The notes under the pieces: model-generated | The model's input: the letters and a program-made list of their open reading frames with translations, nothing else | Database searches by the model: none | Told to the model about the DNA's origin: nothing | Position numbers and translations under genes: made by a program | In this document: one piece after another, positions 1 through 8,314 of the stretch | Position numbering within the stretch: the first letter of the stretch is position 1 | Layout: each line of letters starts with the position of its first letter | From: Cephalothrix simula | Taxonomy: Eukaryota > Nemertea > Palaeonemertea > Archinemertea > Cephalotrichidae | Length of the DNA: 11,670 nt | Reading direction: 5' to 3' | Assembly (NCBI GenBank): GCA_035591015.1 | Contig: JAXIUW010197288.1 | Coordinates: 1-11,670 of the forward strand

Positions 1-110
1 CCGCAACCAATCGGGAAGACGGGATCGGGATCAACACGTCCGGGAGAATTGAATCGGGAAGTCTAATTAAGCAATCGAGAGCGTGGAATCGCAAAATTTC
101 GCAATCGGCC
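1..110. repeat. G+C-richer patch with repeated AATCGGGAAG
   Basis: The 10-mer AATCGGGAAG occurs at 9-18 and again at 52-61, a 43-base offset, with further ATCGGGA and CCGGGAGA variants between and GCAATCG motifs after it (about 71-110). The patch is richer in CpG than the next several hundred bases. It looks like the end of a degenerate short-period repeat that continues to the left of the window. No coding frame or known family is recognised. Confidence 0.3.
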
Positions 111-845
111 CCCTCTTAATTTACATTTGAGTTGTCTTAATTATCTCTAAAGAATTAGCTTACTGGTGCTACAGCTCTGGGCCAGTATGCCGCCCATTAC
201 AGTTTTGGCAAAATTATTGCTCTATGTTCATATGATTGATGCGTTTCTGCTGAAGAATAATATTTCAAATTTATCCTTCTGCAAAATTTTATTCTCTTCC
301 CTCTTTTGACGTCGTTTAAATCATGTGTCTCTGCTTTGATTTAGTTTTATACCTTTTATTTTATCCTGCCAATCCAGTAAAATCATTACAACCCAAAGCC
401 AATTAAGGCAAATTCTGGACTTCTCCAGGATCATTAAAATTTGATACTCCATTTCAGTCTCAACTTCGTTAATATGGACATCTAAAATCCAACTTTAGAT
501 CTCAAGTCCAGGCTAAAATTGATCTAAAAATTGATTCTACTAACGGTTTTGTGTTAAGAGAGGTGATTGAAAGAGCTATCTGACATAAAAACCGACAGGA
601 TCGGTCCTGTTCAGAAACCATCTTTGATTTTATTTGGATCCCCTAAGCTTGGGGCGACCAGAGCGTGGCTAATGATTTTCGTGTTGTAAATTAAAACTTT
701 CGATCCGTTCATTTTGTAAAAAAAAACTTTGCAAGGAATAGCTCATTAGTGAATCTGTTGTCTTACATAGGTCATTAAAAGAAAAACTTGGTTTAAAAAT
801 GAATTCAGGTTTAAAAATATGAAAGTGTTAATACCATAACACGTG
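111..845. other. AT-rich stretch without a recognisable gene
   Basis: All frames are broken at short intervals. The only structure noticed is a small perfect inverted repeat at 595-610, ACAGGA and TCCTGT around a TCGG loop, embedded in a second overlapping pair (CCGA/TCGG). It is too short to call an RNA gene. An A-run lies near 718-727. Confidence 0.6.
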
Positions 846-945
846 ACTTCGGTTGACCAATACCTGTTCAGTTCGAGTCACTTGAACGTAGTGATACTTT
901 GGTTAACTAATACTTGTTCATTTAGAATCACTTGAACATTGTGAT
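846..945. repeat. Two-copy 50-bp tandem duplication
   Basis: Bases 846-895 and 896-945 are head-to-tail copies of exactly the same length, about 41 of 50 positions identical by manual alignment, with no indel. Each copy keeps a GTTCA ... TGAAC inverted pair spaced by about 12 bases, although the bases between have diverged more. The divergence shows an old duplication. The inverted pair could form a small hairpin or be a spaced palindromic binding site, but that is inference. Any reading frame across it is incidental. Confidence 0.75.
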
Positions 946-1100
946 GTTGAAATTTGATGCAATATCTTCTTTGATATGGTGGAGCCGGCTTGCTGTATCT
1001 ATTCTGACCCATGTCATAACTGGAATCGTAAATCAAGTTATTTTCAGTTTTATTGAGCACTCTCTGGTTATTACAGACTGTGTGTATAGTAATAGGTGTG

Positions 1101-1480
1101 ATTCCCCTTAATTATCTCAATTGGCGCTAATTAGCGCTGTGTTATTGGCAAGAAGGGCGAAGCAGTGCGCTGAATTGGCGGTGCTGTCGCTAGCGATCTA
1201 AAAAAAAATACACCACGAGGAAGCGCTAACATCGCTCTGTTTTACTTTTTTCGCCCCCGGCATCGATTAATTTCATTTACTAACGTCGGGACCTGTTATT
1301 TCGCAACACATATTGTATGGCAAGTTTTTCGTTTCAGCTAAAAACTTTTTGGCTAATGAAATCAGAAATGATGGAAACTGGAAGCGATTGGTCGTCAACC
1401 TACTCTAGTTTACGAGAGTCAATCAGCCCCGCGCCGCTATTGACGCGCTGGAGCTGATAGCGACGACAGGCTGTCATTAA
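1101..1480. promoter_or_regulatory. CpG-rich palindrome cluster, possible regulatory region
   Basis: This block is clearly richer in G+C and CpG than its surroundings. It contains a perfect 14-bp palindrome GCGCTAATTAGCGC (1124-1137), a perfect 10-bp palindrome TCGCTAGCGA (1187-1196), a further GCGCTAA (1223-1229), a GCGCTGAATT variant (1167-1176) and GACAGGCTGTC (1465-1475). The 14-mer centre CTAATTAG matches the known palindromic dimer type of homeodomain sites. The block lies just upstream of a TATA/initiator pair. Direct repeats AATAGGTGTG (1091-1100 and 1523-1532) bracket it, so an old insertion is an alternative explanation. Confidence 0.35.
1124..1137. repeat. Perfect 14-bp palindrome with CTAATTAG core
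   Basis: GCGCTAATTAGCGC equals its own reverse complement. The core is the TAATTA type bound by many homeodomain proteins as dimers, and the GCGC arms make it longer than such a site needs. It is seen directly. A binding function is only inferred. Confidence 0.8.
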
Positions 1481-1552
1481 TCACAGTATCGTCAACCTAG
1501 CTAAACAAAAAACTTGTGATGCAATAGGTGTGTTGCGACGTTAGTACATACA

Positions 1553-1581
1553 TATAAGTACAGAAGCTGGGTGTGCTCAGT
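1553..1581 (+). promoter_or_regulatory. Putative TATA plus initiator core promoter
   Basis: TATAAG at 1553-1558 is followed by TCAGT at 1577-1581. If transcription starts at the A of TCAGT (1579), the first T of the TATA motif lies 26 bases upstream, near the spacing usual for arthropod RNA polymerase II promoters, where TCAGT is the common initiator. A CpG-rich block lies just upstream. No downstream promoter element is obvious at +28 to +32. The first ATG downstream (1626) opens only a four-codon frame, so any first exon would be untranslated or spliced early; AAAGTAAAT near 1658 could serve as a weak donor. Both motifs are short and could coincide by chance. Confidence 0.3.
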
Positions 1582-1659
1582 ACTAGAGCTACTCCGCTTC
1601 TTACTTCTTTGAGAGATACAACACAATGTTTATTGATTAATGTGTTAGTTCCCTAAAAA

Positions 1660-3540
1660 GTAAATTTTAACATGTGTAAAAGCGAGATTCTGCATTAAAA
1701 ATTCATGTTATCACTCTATGCTTGAATTAGTAGTCATCGTCCACTGTAGGGAGTAAGATGAACTGCTTTTAATTTTTTAAACACCAGCTTAACAACACTG
1801 AGTAGAAGAACTGGTTCAAATTACATCGTTGGCGTAATTTGTCTTGTACCTAAACGGGTCATCTTAACTTCACTTTTAAAAGCTAAAATGTCTCATGTTT
1901 TTAATTTCTAAAATATACTCTGAATAAAAGCTAGGATTTGAAGATTAAAATGGCTTAGAATTTAAGGTAAATTGGAAAAAGAAGCGAAGGAATAAGCTTC
2001 TTTCACGAACAAAGACCACTTTCAGTATCCGATGGTCATTGGTCGCTTACTTTAGCTTCTTATGTAACCGTAGCAACGGTGAAACGTCATTAAAGATACT
2101 TTAATGGGCCTTAAATTACAAAAAGTATCTCAAAAATAATCAGGTCTGGTGACAAGCCTGATAAATGAGGAAGAAAGAAAAGTACCTGGTCATCTAACAA
2201 GAAGAAAAGACGGATGATACATCGCGTAACAAAAAGATCCAATCAGATATTTTAATCATTTTTAAGGACAAAGGTCATTAATTTAAATGTTATCTCACTG
2301 AGTCATAATCTTTTTTTTAAAGAAACTTAATTTAACTGAGTGAAAAGTGTCCCGCAACGCAACTCGAGGACATTAGATTCGGACAGGGTTGGAATTAATT
2401 TTAAGCAACGGAGATCAATAAGCTTTTGCATTATTTTTAAAGTCTTATATTGGTAATTATTGAATAAGGAGATTTAAAGATTCTACAATCTGGTTAAGCA
2501 AGAACGGATTAGCAGAAATTAGAAAACTCTAATCCTATTGTAATTAATGCATGTATGGAAAACTTTGCGAAGTAGGGTAATACCACTGACATAAGTGAAA
2601 AATAAGTTTAATGTATAATGGTTGTGCAGCGCCACGCACGTCAGAATCAAACACTATTATGTGCCAACAGAGATTAGTGCACCTTTTCGGTAGCTAAACA
2701 TTAACGCGATATGCGGTCACTTGGATTGGATCGAAGTTAATTTGCATATGCTAGTAATTGACATCGATTGGGTTTTGTTTACAGACAAAATAGCAGACTG
2801 CCCCTCTAAACCAAGATACTATACGAGTTTTGAAAATATATTTTTGCTCCTACATGTACATGTACCTCACGTGTCGCAAAAACCATCAGTGGATTCTTTT
2901 CCTCTACTAGGGGGTGATGGCTTTCCATTTCTTTTGATTTCTTGAAAATGAAAGATAAGAAATGAAATTTTGATATTCCAAGATTGCATATAAAACCAGA
3001 AGTTGCATTCCTATTATTATTTCAAATGCAGTTGACAAGTAGACTGATGAATTGTAAGGTCCACCTAATTTAGTCCAAATCCTAATTCCCTTGTTAATGT
3101 TAAGATGGCGATTTATGTTTTATTTGACACCGCAGTTTCATTATTTATCATCTTTTTCGAATTGTGACTCATCTTTAAAATTTTTCATTATTATTATGAA
3201 TTTCGTCCGGTAGCATCTCTTGTCCCTGCTTCATCCAGTATGGATTAAAGAGATCTTGAAATTGAATCTCTTGAATCAATTTTACTCCTAGAGAGACCAT
3301 ATATGACCCCTGACTCATCTTCTTAAATTGAACATGGTCAATCAATCTACAAACAGCGTAGTTTTCCTTTCGGACGATCTAGATTTTAGAAAAAAATTGA
3401 TCATTGTGTCCAGTTATTCATTTTGCGACATGTTTTATGCTTCCCTACGGATACTCCTATACTTTCAAATAATCATTTTTTCAAGTGATAAGATATAACA
3501 TCTTTTTCTTTGATTGAATCCATTTTGCAGGCCTACTATT
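1660..3540. other. AT-rich stretch without a recognisable gene
   Basis: Stops are frequent in all six frames. A 74-codon frame at 2721-2945 on the plus strand shows no family likeness and no splice signals that would make it convincing. Small items seen are a 14-bp palindrome TACATGTACATGTA (2851-2864), directly followed by a CACGTG E-box (2868-2873), and a phrase near 2154-2175 (GCCTGATAAATGAGGAAG) resembling part of the tandem repeat at 6914. No RNA gene was seen. Confidence 0.6.
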
Positions 3541-3544
3541 TTTT

Positions 3545-3939
3545 CCTACATTTTAGACCATTTTTAGGGCCATACAATTTCTACAATGTTCCTACATTTT
3601 CATTATATCCTGTGTTAACCCTTTAAAAGTGTTATTTGATGTTTATGACTTACTGTCTTAATAGTATAACGCTACGCAGAGGCTCAAATATGCCCAGATT
3701 AGCGCTTGCTTTATCTTATTCTTGGGGTGCGGGGTGATTACATTAGGCTAGCTTATGGGCAAGTGATCGGACACTCAATATCTTCTACGTGAGATTGCAG
3801 CGACCCAGTGCCCCTATCCTTGGGGATGTACTCACCGCGTTGGTGTATCTTTTATTGTCACCGCTCGCACTCTGTAGTTTTCCACCTCACAGATAATCCT
3901 ACATTTTCCTAAAAATTTTCTTACATTTTCTTACATCTT
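3545..3939. repeat. Cluster of CYTACATTTT motifs around a G+C-richer core
   Basis: CCTACATTTT occurs at 3545-3554, 3591-3600 and 3898-3907, CTTACATTTT at 3920-3929 and CTTACATCTT at 3930-3939. The copies sit at both ends of a roughly 250-base core (about 3660-3890) that is richer in G+C than the flanks. This arrangement suggests a degraded repetitive element, or a short motif repeat split by an insertion. No terminal inverted repeat, coding frame or polymerase III promoter box could be established. Confidence 0.35.
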
Positions 3940-4133
3940 ACACATCGGCCGCAGCAGACCTGATTTTAGAAACATGAAATCACGTTTATCTGAGTATTTC
4001 TGATATAATTTTGCTATCCTTTGGCGTTGGGCTTCAATTCAGAACTGCTTTGTTTCCTTTTTATTTTTTAGAACTTCCACATTTTACTACACTTTGGACT
4101 GGAGTTGCTGCAAAAAAACCCCGAAGCTGCTCC

Positions 4134-4315
4134 CAGTGGCGTTACTTTTTGCATCTATTAGTACAAAATAAGTCGCAAAAGTATTGTATTAGAAAAATTT
4201 AAAAATTTAAAAATTTGATTTAAAAATTTCATCTGGGGGCGAGATTGATTAGATTTTCAATTTTAGGGGGGTGACGTATCTCCAGCAACCTCCCTCCTCC
4301 CGAGGTACGCCCCTG
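4134..4315. mobile_element. Short non-autonomous DNA transposon (MITE-like), CAGKGGCGT termini
   Basis: The left end reads CAGTGGCGTTACT (4134-4146) and the right end, read on the minus strand from 4315, CAGGGGCGTACCT: 10 of 13 positions match, so these are degenerate terminal inverted repeats. CAGTGGCG/CAGGGGCG ends are characteristic of small transposons, often hAT-like, scattered through arthropod genomes. The 182-bp interior has no coding capacity and contains an (AAAAATTT)n tract. The expected 8-bp target duplication is not visible in register; a 9-base direct repeat TTGCTGCAA lies at 4105-4113 and 4317-4325, so the left boundary may be about 20 bases further out. Superfamily assignment is tentative. 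Confidence 0.55.
4193..4229. repeat. (AAAAATTT)n simple repeat
   Basis: Three consecutive AAAAATTT units are followed by GATT and a fourth unit. The tract lies inside the small transposon remnant and is probably an internal expansion of it. Confidence 0.8.
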
Positions 4316-4935
4316 ATTGCTGCAACTACAAAAATGGCGGTCATAATACACTCGAAATCATAACCGGACGAATTGTTAACCCAAAAAAGCTATCATTTCT
4401 AAACGGTCAACTCTAGATAACCACCCTGCAACATTTCTGCAATTAAGCTTCAAGACGCAATTTAGGTACAAAAATGAAAAAGTCCAGTATTCATTAAAAC
4501 GACACGTTTCTTGAAAAATGAAGTCTCATCAAAAATTCAGTGTCGCCGATTAATGATATCTGCATCTGCTTCATTCTATTAAGAATAAAGGTCCATCCAA
4601 TTTAATTTTAACGATCTAGAGTGGACTTTTGTGTCCTTATGTAATTAAGGTTAATTTTTGATTTTTTGCATTTTTGTAATGAAGCTGATATTATTGGTGA
4701 ACTTGAGCCGCACACCGCCTCCTTCTTGCAATGCCAACTGCAGTGGAACTGATACGAGACTTAAAATACTGAAGTTCTATGATCATTTGTTGGCTTTTGA
4801 GGCATCGACCATTGTATTTTTCGGCTTTTTACACATACACACATCATAGAGATTCCACATGGCATTGGGTTTAAAATCTTGAGGAGAACCACCTTCAGCC
4901 TTTCACTGAATCAAAAAATGCCCTCATGCATTTTA

Positions 4936-5205
4936 AAGGGTGGCCAGGGTAGATCACGGTACGGTGGGCACAATTCCGTGATTTTCATTAACCATGACTT
5001 TTCCCTGATTTCCACGACTCTTCGTAATAAATTCCCTGACCTTTTGGAGGGAACGCGTTAGGAAAAAAAGATTGGAAAAAATTCATAAGCGGCAAAATTT
5101 CATGGTAACCGCGATGATTTTTTAAAGCCCTTCTTTTTATTTCGCAAATCCAGGAAAAATACAACTTCCCTGACTTCCAGGAATTCCAGGTGAGTGGTCA
5201 CCCTG
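4936..5205. mobile_element. Short non-autonomous DNA transposon (MITE-like), AGGGTGGCCA termini
   Basis: The left end AAGGGTGGCCA (4936-4946) and the reverse complement of the right end TGGTCACCCTG (5195-5205) match at 9 of 11 positions. TTTTA lies directly outside both ends (4931-4935 and 5206-5210), a possible 5-bp target duplication. Inside, TTCCCTGA recurs at 5001, 5032 and 5166, and the right end carries CTTCCAGG-type phrases. This style of short repeat, with CAGGGTGGCCA-like ends and internal CCCTGA units, is familiar from invertebrate genomes. At 270 bp it has no coding capacity, and the 60-codon frame across it is incidental. The TTTTA duplication could be chance in AT-rich DNA. Confidence 0.6.
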
Positions 5206-5626
5206 TTTTATTGTCCCAAGTCATACTTTGTAAAAATTTTCCAATCGGCACCTCCTCTCACCTTCATCTCCAAACCCGAGGGTTGAACAGTGATGGTTCT
5301 TGGCTCAGCTGATGAATTTTAAGCTTTCCATTTTCCCGCCGCTTTTGAGCCAGAAGAATAGCTTTGAAAACCAAAGTCACTCTAACCTGCCCTACCATCT
5401 ATTCTTTTTTCTATCCCCGTTTTCAAATGTGTAGGTGATACGGGTAGCTCCCATTTCTGGTGGTATATCTTACGTATGGTGACTTCTGTACGAGCCTGTA
5501 CCGGCTACAGTTGATAAGATGATAAGATTATTGTTCTGTCCCCATAATAAATCGATTTTAACATTTTCCTTTCCTTTCTACCCTTTGAGATATGTAAATT
5601 ACGACGTAATATGTCCCTCCCTTCAG
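5206..5626. other. Stretch without a recognisable gene, leading to a candidate acceptor
   Basis: Nothing coding is recognised. The end of this stretch has a pyrimidine-rich run (TCCCTCCCTTCAG, 5614-5626) that would serve well as a 3' splice site for the candidate exon that follows. Confidence 0.45.
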
Positions 5627-5773
5627 GCTTTGTTTTTCGACAGACCGCCTTATATCAATCTTCAAAACATCCGTCCAGCATGTATTGACCCCATGATTAA
5701 AGTTGATCTCTCGGATGAATCACCATGGAAACCAATTTTTGAATTATTATTATATTTTAGATTCAAGCAGTGA
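5627..5773 (+). CDS. Candidate terminal exon of an unidentified rightward gene
   Basis: Immediately after the acceptor-like TCCCTCCCTTCAG, a phase-0 frame runs 48 codons to TGA at 5771-5773. The peptide begins ALFFDRPPYINLQNIRPACI, continues through DPMIKVDLSDESPWKPIF and ends in a hydrophobic stretch and FRFKQ. Its composition is more protein-like than other frames in the window, with mixed charged, aromatic and proline residues. The IRPAC stretch after a DRPP segment faintly recalls the S1 serine-protease region after the catalytic aspartate, but the usual following glycine-rich motif is absent, so no family is assigned. The frame also stays open upstream to an ATG at 5519, but those codons look intronic. 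The first polyadenylation-like ATTAAA is about 520 bases downstream. The exon and its boundaries are inferred. Confidence 0.3.
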   Translation, partial: ALFFDRPPYINLQNIRPACIDPMIKVDLSDESPWKPIFELLLYFRFKQ

Positions 5774-6014
5774 AGTGAAATCAGGCTTTAGATTTAAATT
5801 CGACCATTAGCTTTAGGTGTCAATTGGATCATGTAAGGATGAGGTGGTACATTTAACATAGCTACAAATGAGGTACATAACATTTTATGAGCAACTGTTA
5901 CTTACATGTATTAGAAAATGTAAAAAAATTAGATAAAATTAGATTATTGCTAAGCGGAAGTGAGCAAACTTTCACCATTTGCACATGACTTAATTCTTAC
6001 TCAAACTTACTTCA

Positions 6015-6068
6015 TCGAAGGTCATCCTGTCGTGCCTCGAAGGTTATATTGACATGCCTCGACATGCC
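6015..6068. repeat. 22-bp tandem repeat, about 2.5 copies
   Basis: Units 6015-6036 and 6037-6058 both start TCGAAGGT and end TGCC, and a partial third unit TCGACATGCC follows at 6059-6068. Similarity is high at the unit ends and lower in the middle. It is too short to suggest a function. Confidence 0.65.
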
Positions 6069-6913
6069 AGGATACACTACCCTGCCTGTTTCAACATTTT
6101 AAAACATTAATTTCTTCAATATCTCCACTTTTACTGCGATTTTCGGTAGTGTGGGGTTGTTCTTCGAAATTATGCAAATACATTTTTTAGCCTTTTCACT
6201 TAATTTTTAAAGTGTCGTTGGATATTATTGGAATACATCAAATGCCCTTGCTGAACGACGGAGCTTTAGACAATGGGTTAAAATTGCGCCAGATTAAAAT
6301 TGGGACAAGTGTATATATTTTTTCACCTCTTTGAAATTGTCGTTGTATTCTTTCTGAGTGTCTGTACATCTCAAGAGCCTTAATGGTCTTGAGTAAAAGT
6401 GGATCTTAATGGTCTCTAACGTAAGTGGGGTTTGATATTGCCCCTTGTGGAATGAAATACCAGTCTTGAAAAAACCCTTGAGAAATCCAAAATCTGTAGC
6501 GCCAGACGACACTTTTTCCTGTATCTAAAGATGAATATGCAAATTATTCAGTGTTTTGTTTTTTGGAAAAGTTTTTTAAACTTTAAAAAGTTATCTTTTT
6601 AAAATTTTTGACGATACTGCACGTGTTCATGTTATTAGCACCTGCTTTAAAAGAGTATCATAATCTGCAATTATTCAGTAAATTTTTAATTTCCACTTGT
6701 GCAACCATGTCAAAATATTGTAAAAGACGCACAACCGGTTGAAAGGGCGTCAATTAGCCGAATGCAGATTTTCGACTTTATTTTTTTGAACGAGTTTTGT
6801 AGTAATTTATCAATAACTTTTCAAAATTTACGAAAACTTGTTTTGCTTTAAATACAAGGTGTGGCCTAAAACTCTTAAAGATCTTTCATAACATTAGAAA
6901 AATCATTAGATCT
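6069..6913. other. AT-rich stretch without a recognisable gene
   Basis: Frames are short. A minus-strand 72-codon frame at 6294-6512 shows no family likeness. A weak two-copy 26-bp repeat sharing CTTAATGGTCT lies at 6379-6430. ATTAAA at about 6294 is the first polyadenylation-like signal after the candidate exon ending at 5773. Confidence 0.55.
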
Positions 6914-7282
6914 ATTCTTCGAGTTGGCTAGCCTTGATAAATGAGGAACAACGTTGAGTTTCATAAAGTTCGGTAAAAGCGAGATAAATTTTTCATAGGC
7001 TACTTTTCATCTGTAATATTGAAGTATTGGGGTGTTTCCAAATTTTTTCTCATCACAAAAATCTTTAATCTTCGAGTTGGCTTGATGACTAACAACGTTG
7101 AGTTACATAATGTTCGGTCAAAGCCAGATGGATTTTTCATAGGCTACTTTTCATCTACATTGTACCATGTTGAAGCATCGTTATGTTTCCATCTTTTTTC
7201 TCATCACAAAAATCTTTATTCTTAAAGTTGGCTAGCCTTGATGTGGAACAACGCTTTTGTTGTAAAGTTGAGTTGCATAAAG
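6914..7282. repeat. Tandem repeat of about 150 bp, 2.4 copies
   Basis: Copy 1 (6914-7066, 153 bp), copy 2 (7067-7217, 151 bp) and partial copy 3 (7218-7282) each open with WTCTTMRAGTTGGCT-like sequence. Copies 1 and 2 share long blocks, including TTTTTCATAGGCTACTTTTC followed by ATCT (from about 6990 and 7134) and TCTCATCACAAAAATCTTT at their ends. Indels of about 10 bases distinguish the copies: copy 2 lacks part of the GCCTTGATAAATGAGG segment kept in copy 1, and copy 3 carries an extra block after AACAACG. Identity of about 80 percent by eye indicates an old minisatellite-scale duplication. A 68-codon frame across copies 1-2 is incidental. Confidence 0.8.
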
Positions 7283-8004
7283 AAGTGATATTTTTTGTAA
7301 AAACCCCCCAGGACACTGGTCTTTCTGGACTTCAAAAAAAGCAACGCTGATGTTCCCACAGTGCTTGCGTTTTGTTGTTACATTTTTTGTTAAGTGACCT
7401 TCGTTGGTCGGACACAGAATGCGTAACATCTATTGTTCCTAGACATCTGTATGTCAAAAAACTTGCTTTACTGTAGTAAAATCTGTACCAGGATATTGCA
7501 AAAAATCAAATATATTCTATTGTACCCACAACAGCTGATTTCATATGTGATGGTCTGAAACATGAATTACATCAGGTCTAATGCCAAAAAGAAAAAAAGT
7601 TTTTATATAAATTATTTTATCTTTCACCCATTTGCATCGTCCATTTTCACAATCTGTGAGATTAAAAGCTGTGGGTATTGATATTTCCCATTGTTTCCCG
7701 TTTTTATTTTATCATAGGCTGCTATAAAATACGACCCGTTAGCGTGCTGTCCGAAATTCAATGAAATAATTTAATGGCATTGTATGATTGATTAAAAAAA
7801 GACAATTGATATGCAAAATGATTGTCAACTACCACACAAATTATTTTTTGTATAATGTAGAGGTGCGTACTCCAAAGCAGGCAGGCAGAATTAATTCTTT
7901 ATGCATTTTAAAGTATTTTACAGGAAATGGACTTTGCCGTGATCTTTGGCACTGTTCAGATAATGTGAGAAGTTTCGCACTTCTTCATTTCTTTGATTTT
8001 ACAG
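7283..8004. other. AT-rich stretch without a confirmed gene
   Basis: A 99-codon plus-strand frame starts at 7788, the longest in the window, but its first part (to about 8004) has AT-driven composition and no recognisable motif. A minus-strand 65-codon frame ending at 7232 is also unrecognised. TTTATT at 7703-7708 would be a polyadenylation signal (AATAAA) for a leftward gene. Confidence 0.45.
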
Positions 8005-8087
8005 TTGAAATTACGGATCGCATTTCCAGATATATTTGTCATGCCCAGATCGTCCATTCTTGTCTGTTTGAATTAAGTGTTTGTTAA
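8005..8087 (+). CDS. Weak candidate terminal exon, rightward
   Basis: A long pyrimidine-rich run (TTCTTCATTTCTTTGATTTTACAG, 7981-8004) makes a strong-looking 3' splice site. The frame after it reads EITDRISRYICHAQIVHSCL and then FELSVC before TAA. An alternative frame of the same stretch (LKLRIAFPDIFVMPRSSILV, then CLN and stop) is equally protein-like, so the reading frame is not determined. No family is recognised. This may be chance, as T-rich runs ending in AG are common in AT-rich DNA. Confidence 0.15.
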
Positions 8088-8314
8088 TACAAATTAAGTG
8101 TCCAAAGCTGTAATTATCGCAAGGTTTCGGACTTGGAAAGCACGAATATCACCTTGGCCATGTTTGAATATTCTCGAATCTGAATCTCGTATGACCATTC
8201 TTGGATGTACCTGGAATTTTCAAATCAAACACTAAATTTGATTTCACCTTATCATTGAAGTCCGTTAGTCTATTTACATTTTTTCGTCGTTTGATTCTCC
8301 GTCCGGATTACAAC

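Noticed and set aside
866-890. GTTCGAGTC resembling a tRNA T-loop or polymerase III B box
   Set aside because: The flanking bases do not form the required stem, and no cloverleaf arms or A box lie at the right distance.
878-1060. 60-codon minus-strand frame
   Set aside because: It runs across the tandem duplication and has no motif, splice support or composition change.
2721-2945. 74-codon plus-strand frame
   Set aside because: No family likeness and no splice or promoter context; a frame of this length is expected by chance in a window this size.
3740-3775. TGGGCAAGTGATCGG resembling a polymerase III A box
   Set aside because: It fits only with an insertion, and no B box follows, so a SINE or tRNA is not supported.
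4879-5061. 60-codon plus-strand frame
   Set aside because: It lies mostly within the 270-bp transposon remnant and reads its internal repeats, so it is not a gene.
7019-7225. 68-codon plus-strand frame
   Set aside because: It spans two copies of the tandem repeat, and the repeated peptide pieces simply follow the DNA repeat.
7232-7429. 65-codon minus-strand frame
   Set aside because: Some protein-like composition, but no recognisable domain and no convincing splice sites; part overlaps the tandem repeat.
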